A stretch of 28,356 bases of DNA from Barthelona sp. PAP020 (taxonomy: Eukaryota > Metamonada: BaSk clade): NCBI GenBank assembly GCA_040182905.1, contig JARQWU010000125.1, forward strand, positions 1 through 28,356. The letters are read 5' to 3'. Of the stretch, positions 25,401 through 28,356 are shown in pieces. The notes beneath the pieces were generated by a model that saw only the letters and a program-made list of their open reading frames with translations, was not told the origin of the DNA and did not search any database. The translations under genes and the position numbers were made by a program. The first letter of the stretch is position 1; the number at the start of each line of letters is the position of its first letter.

Positions 25401-28006
25401 TGGGTGATGGTGCAGCTTACGATATTGGTTATGGTGGTTTAGATCATGTATTGGCATCTGGAGAAGATATCAACATCATGATTATGGATACCGAAGTATA
25501 TTCAAATACTGGAGGACAAAAGTCAAAGGCTACTCATCTTGCAGCTCAACACAAGTTTGCTGCAGATGGTAAAAAGCTTCCTAAAAAGGAGCTTGGATTA
25601 ATGGCTATGATGTATGATAACATTTATGTGGCTTCTTGTGCAATGGGTGCATCACCTAAACAATTTATGGATTGTCTTCAAGAAGGTGTTGATTATAAGG
25701 GACCTTCTTTGCTCATGTGTTATTCTCCTTGTATTGAGCATCAAATAAAGGGCGGTATGGTCCATTCTCAAGACATTCAAAAATTGGCTGTGGACAGTGG
25801 TTATTGGATTAATTGGCACTACAATCCCCTATTGGCTGAAAAAGGAAAATCGCCAATGGTTATTGATTCTAAGGAACCTTCTGTTGATCCTGCAGAATTT
25901 TTGACTCATAACGGACGTTTCCAGAATTTGAAGAGGACATATCCTGATCAGTATGATACATTAACCGCAGAATTATTTAAATTTTTGGAAAAACGTTGGA
26001 AAAAGTATCAAGCCATGGTGATTGCTTATTCTCATTATAATGATGTCGTTCCTAAGGAAAAGAAGGAAAAAGAAGAAAAGCCCAAAAAAGAAAAGGAAGA
26101 GTCCAAGAAGGAAGAGGAAAAACCTAAAAAAGTGGAAATGCCAAGAAAAGAAAAAGAAGAAAAGCCTAAGAAAGAAAAGAAGGCAAAAGATGAAGAAAAG
26201 GGAAATGCTGCTAAATTCAGTTATCTTCCTGTTTATTATGGCTCTGAAACTGGAACTTCTGAGCAATTTGCCATCGATCTTGCCAAACTTTTGGTTGATT
26301 CAGGTATTAATTCTGAAGCTATCTCTTATGGTGAAACCACCATTTCCAAAATCAAAATGAATCCTGGAGCTGTCTTTATCATGTCTTCAACTGGTGTTGG
26401 TGATATGCCTGGTGACGCAGAAGATTTATATGAAGAATTGAGTAATGCCAAGGAAGATACTTTGTCTGGTTTAGAGTTTGGTTTGTTTGGATTGGGAGCC
26501 AAGTCTTATGATGACAGTTATCAAACTGCTCCAAAGAACTTTGAAAGAGAGTTGCTTCGTCTTAATGCTAAACCATTCATTGATCGTGGTGAAGGTGATG
26601 AAGAATGTGATGGAGGTCATGAAAAGACCTTGATGCCTTGGATTCAACAATTATTCCAAGTTGTTTCTTCTTCAACCAAACCATCAGCTTCAACTGATTC
26701 CAAGCAATTTGTCTCAATGAAACAAGAAACTTTTCCAACAATTGAAGCTATGACAAAAGTATTCCCTGTGGTGTCTGGTGCCTCTCAAATCGATATGATT
26801 GAAGAAGACATTGTTGCAGTTGGTGCGGTTGATGCTTGTGTGCGTGATTTCCATGGATATGAGACTCGTTATGGAACGTCTTACAATTCATATCTTATCA
26901 TGGATGAATCACCAGTTTTGATTGATACTGTCAAATACACTCATGCTAATGTGTTGATCAAAAACATACAAAAGATTCTGCCATTGACAGAATTGAAGTA
27001 TGTGATCATCAATCATGCAGAAATCGATCATTGCAGTGGTATTGTTGAAATTATGAAGTTAGCTCCACAAGCTGTTATTATCACAAACAAGAAGTGTCAA
27101 GAAACAATGGAGAAATTATATCCTGAGTCTGCTTCTTACACTTATGACATCATCAAAAATAAGGAAACACGTTGTTTTGGTAAGCATACATTACAGTTTA
27201 TTCTTACTCCATTATTACACTGGCCTGAAAGTATGATGTCCTTCGACATAACCACCAACACTTTGTTTTCCATGGATGGTTTTGGACAACATCGTGCTTG
27301 TGGTGTTCGTGTGGATGATCAACCTGGTGCCCCTGATTTGGCTACACATCTTAATGATCAAAAGGCATATTGGGCTAATATTCTGATGTTATACGGAAAG
27401 CAAGGTCAAAAATTGTTTAAGAGTTTGGAAGGCTTGGAAATCAAGACCATTGCCAATGCTCATGGTCTTGTTTTGCGTAATTATATTCCCCCAGTCTTAG
27501 AGAAAATCAAATCTTGGGCAACACATCAACACAGACCTCAAGTTTTCATCATGTTCGATTCTATGTGGAAAGGTACTCAAAGAATGGCTGAGGCCATCAA
27601 AGATGGTGCTTTGACCAAGGCTTTTGAAGGTGTTGAGGTTATTATTTGTTGTGCGGGACAAACTCATATCACTGATATTGTCACTGATTCTTTGGAATCT
27701 GCAGTTATGGCTATTGGTTCACCCAGATTGAATGGTTCAGTTCTTGCTTCAATTGGATCTGCTGTGACTTATTTAGGAGGGTTACAACCTGATTGGAAGA
27801 GAGATGGTGTGGCTTTTGGTACTGCTGGTTGGGAAGTTAGACAACACCAAAAGACTATGGACAAAATTGTTGAGGATGCTGGACTTGTTCTTGCTGAATC
27901 TGCATTTATTGCTCATTGGAATCCAAACGAAGATGATTTGAAGCAATGTTTCGAGTTGGGACAAAGATTGGCTGAATTAGCTATTAAAAAAGTTCAAAAA
28001 CAATAG
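22463..28006 (+). CDS. PFO-flavodoxin-flavodiiron fusion (single-chain pyruvate:O2/NO oxidoreductase, predicted)
   Basis: An 1847-residue fusion. Residues 1 to about 1195 are a complete PFO, which oxidises pyruvate with CoA to acetyl-CoA and CO2. It has YPITPSTPMAE near the N-terminus, a ferredoxin domain with C702/705/708/712 and C758/761/764/768, proximal-cluster Cys in ACAGCGEV, NATGCSTIW and YSPCIEHQ, and TPP-site GDGAAYDIG and YSNTGGQ. A Lys/Glu-rich linker spans about 1197-1248. A CPR-type flavodoxin (YYGSETGTSEQFA, SSTGVGDMPGD, LFGLGAKSYDD) covers about 1252-1395. A flavodiiron protein follows from about 1434: H1518, E1520, D1522, H1523, H1586, D1605 and H1667 give the full diiron set, and a second flavodoxin (FDSMWKGTQRMAE, IGSPRLNG) ends the chain. 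No targeting peptide is evident, so it is probably cytosolic. The start is the first in-frame ATG (aaaATGa). The electron route to O2 or NO is inferred. Confidence 0.93.
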   Translation: MSEPNNNHDYHGFDGNTAASHIAYFFSDNAIIYPITPSTPMAEKIDQWSAEKRKNYANQCVSVQQMGSEAQAAGAVHGSLVAGGLTSTFTASQGLLLMIPNMYKMAGELLPVVFHVAARSVATHALSIFGDHSDIAAARTTGFSFLASTGVQEAMDLAIVAHLSTLKSSIPFVHFFDGFRTSHEVNVIDVIPYEKLETLLPLVSEEIKAFRDRALNPEHPKMIGTAQTADVFFQQAESVNKYYEAVPEHTQWAMDRVKEITGREYHLFDYFGPKNPKVVLIAMGSGAQVIKETIENVDNVGLIIVRLYRPFSIDHFVDLLPESVELITVLDRCKETAAVGEPLFEDVSSALLSKGKHIKVIGGRYGLSSRDFAPIHVMGVINHSFDYLAGTSVVKGTKFTVGIIDDVTHLSVPIPSEPINTVPEGTKQFVFWGLGGDGTVGSNKNAVKILGDEGMFSQGMYVYDSLKAGSLTVSHIRCGHKQIFSPYEIGDADIVFCSQDSYVRRFALLDSIKKRGIFVLNAPWTTADDFNLHVPAEMRKMMVEKDLTVYTIDASGIADKIGLGGRTNMILQAAFFKISQVIPDIDEAVSLLKKAVVTSYGKKGQHIVDMNFEAIDHGLTSYVQVPLDPTWLNLKDHVESTSFTPYEKTTFISDIFDPYFKRRGDSIPVSKFTPGGAIELNTSAHLKRGIALKVPSWDSSLCIQCNTCGFVCPHSVIRPFLLTDEEVSDAPVPLDVIKAKGPKVKGFNFKIQISPLDCTGCGSCANSCPKKGCLTMVPLADVVDKEAEAWKYVRSLPNKSEQLEINRKNYKNLQYHPHHLEFNGACAGCGEVPYNKLVAQLYGDNLIIANATGCSTIWASSYPLNVYCTNEKGEGPAWGNSLFEDNAEYGLGMVFAAKQRRQRLYDRAKEALELDIPAELKTSLKEWLEAYDDREDAKITGKKLIRQLFEHEELVKSTPVLLDILNERDWLRKPVFFCFMGDGAAYDIGYGGLDHVLASGEDINIMIMDTEVYSNTGGQKSKATHLAAQHKFAADGKKLPKKELGLMAMMYDNIYVASCAMGASPKQFMDCLQEGVDYKGPSLLMCYSPCIEHQIKGGMVHSQDIQKLAVDSGYWINWHYNPLLAEKGKSPMVIDSKEPSVDPAEFLTHNGRFQNLKRTYPDQYDTLTAELFKFLEKRWKKYQAMVIAYSHYNDVVPKEKKEKEEKPKKEKEESKKEEEKPKKVEMPRKEKEEKPKKEKKAKDEEKGNAAKFSYLPVYYGSETGTSEQFAIDLAKLLVDSGINSEAISYGETTISKIKMNPGAVFIMSSTGVGDMPGDAEDLYEELSNAKEDTLSGLEFGLFGLGAKSYDDSYQTAPKNFERELLRLNAKPFIDRGEGDEECDGGHEKTLMPWIQQLFQVVSSSTKPSASTDSKQFVSMKQETFPTIEAMTKVFPVVSGASQIDMIEEDIVAVGAVDACVRDFHGYETRYGTSYNSYLIMDESPVLIDTVKYTHANVLIKNIQKILPLTELKYVIINHAEIDHCSGIVEIMKLAPQAVIITNKKCQETMEKLYPESASYTYDIIKNKETRCFGKHTLQFILTPLLHWPESMMSFDITTNTLFSMDGFGQHRACGVRVDDQPGAPDLATHLNDQKAYWANILMLYGKQGQKLFKSLEGLEIKTIANAHGLVLRNYIPPVLEKIKSWATHQHRPQVFIMFDSMWKGTQRMAEAIKDGALTKAFEGVEVIICCAGQTHITDIVTDSLESAVMAIGSPRLNGSVLASIGSAVTYLGGLQPDWKRDGVAFGTAGWEVRQHQKTMDKIVEDAGLVLAESAFIAHWNPNEDDLKQCFELGQRLAELAIKKVQKQ
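26051..26209 (+). repeat. Lys/Glu-rich linker coding repeat
   Basis: About 50 codons of purine-rich sequence built from aag/gaa/aaa units encode a linker of Lys, Glu and Pro between PFO and the first flavodoxin. Short variants of KKEKEEKPKK recur several times. It probably forms a flexible or helical charged tether that lets the flavodoxin dock on PFO. The low-complexity DNA can vary in length by slippage. Confidence 0.7.
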
Positions 28007-28195
28007 TTGAATATCCTTTTGTTTTAAAAAAATTTTATAAATATTGTGTAATTTTTCCTTTTTTGCCTCCTAAAGTTTCTTCCAAAAAAAAGAAGTTTTA
28101 AATAGTTTCCACACAACAATTGAAGAAAAAAATTAAGAAAATTCAAGTTTATTTTTATGTTCGGTTTTTCATTTAAAAAGTGGGCAAATCAGAGT
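28007..28195. other. Convergent intergenic region
   Basis: 189 bp between the PFO-fusion stop and the minus-strand stop at 28196. It is A/T-rich with several A and T runs and no other recognisable element. Confidence 0.5.
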
Positions 28196-28356
28196 CTAAT
28201 AATCCTTAGATGACTTTTTTCCTTTAACAGGACGATATCTACCAATGATTGTTGCATGGTTTCTTTCAAAAGGTTCCAAAGACATTAATTCCTCAGTAAC
28301 AATACCTTCAGCTTTGAAGGAATCATTAACCATAGCATAAACAACTTCAGGATCAA
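28196..28356 (-). CDS. 3' end of an unrecognised gene (partial)
   Basis: The minus strand is open from the window edge to a TAG at 28196-28198, giving the last 52 residues of a protein. The sequence is well mixed, with VVYAMVNDSFKAEGIVTEEL, then FERNHATIIGRYRPVKGKK and a basic end (SSKDY). The composition and codon use look coding, in contrast to the flanking non-coding DNA. I do not recognise the family; the basic tail ending near GRYRPVKGKK could suit an RNA-binding or ribosome-associated protein, but that is a guess. Confidence 0.7.
   Translation of the reverse strand, partial: DPEVVYAMVNDSFKAEGIVTEELMSLEPFERNHATIIGRYRPVKGKKSSKDY

Noticed and set aside
25973-26360. Opposite-strand and shifted frames across the linker of the PFO fusion
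   Set aside because: They are poly-Phe/Leu and poly-Lys shadows of the purine-rich linker within a clearly coding gene.
22463-28006. Calling the giant gene a pyruvate:NADP+ oxidoreductase
   Set aside because: After the first flavodoxin there is no FAD/NADPH-binding CPR module. The HxExDH motif and further ligands of a flavodiiron protein follow instead.

Overview
The window looks like nuclear DNA of a unicellular eukaryote with a compact, very AT-rich, intron-poor genome. It carries uniquely eukaryotic genes: the CIA factor Nar1, a DDX47/Rrp3-type helicase, an ELM2-SANT protein, a PIG-F-like GPI-anchor protein, a FRAG1/DRAM membrane protein and an ABCA half-transporter. Nearly every gene is one uninterrupted reading frame, and TAA, TAG and TGA all end convincing genes, so the code is standard. 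A pyruvate:ferredoxin oxidoreductase (PFO) beside an organelle-targeted lipoate ligase suggests an anaerobic or microaerophilic protist that probably keeps a mitochondrion-related organelle. The hybrid-kinase-like receptor would suit a heterolobosean or amoebozoan better than most metamonads, but the lineage cannot be fixed from this sequence.

Layout. 1-334: the possible end of an upstream gene, then a convergent intergenic stretch. 335-2017: a THOC5-like coiled-coil protein (minus) and a tightly divergent small membrane protein (plus). 2435-8109: an ABCA half-transporter (plus) converging on a large receptor (minus) with PAS-like and receiver-like regions. 8292-9584: a DEAD-box helicase (plus). 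10033-11599: a PIG-F-like gene and, only 25 bp upstream of it, an ELM2-SANT gene (both minus). 11838-13914: a FRAG1/DRAM protein (plus) converging on an Old Yellow Enzyme (minus). 13959-15294: a possible 46-residue protein (minus) and the lipoate ligase (plus). 15565-18939: a membrane-anchored papain-like protease and an unrecognised 558-residue protein (both plus). 19414-22218: a WD40 protein and Nar1 (both minus). 22463-28006: the giant PFO fusion (plus). 28196-28356: the end of an unrecognised gene (minus).

The standout is the 1847-residue fusion. A complete PFO is joined through a Lys/Glu-rich linker to a CPR-type flavodoxin, then to a complete flavodiiron protein (metallo-beta-lactamase diiron domain plus a second flavodoxin). 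All PFO iron-sulfur ligands and all diiron ligands are present. On paper it is a single-chain machine that oxidises pyruvate to acetyl-CoA and passes the electrons straight to O2 (or NO), bypassing ferredoxin. It resembles pyruvate:NADP+ oxidoreductase (PFO fused to a full CPR) in which the FAD/NADPH part has been replaced by a flavodiiron protein. Its divergent neighbour is Nar1, a factor for cytosolic [4Fe-4S] assembly, which an apparently cytosolic PFO would need.

Several genes have no ATG at the far upstream end of their open frame, so I placed starts at the first ATG consistent with the family: helicase 8292, lipoate ligase 14116, WD40 20622, Nar1 22218, PFO fusion 22463. I saw no tRNA, rRNA, CRISPR array or recognisable transposase gene by eye.
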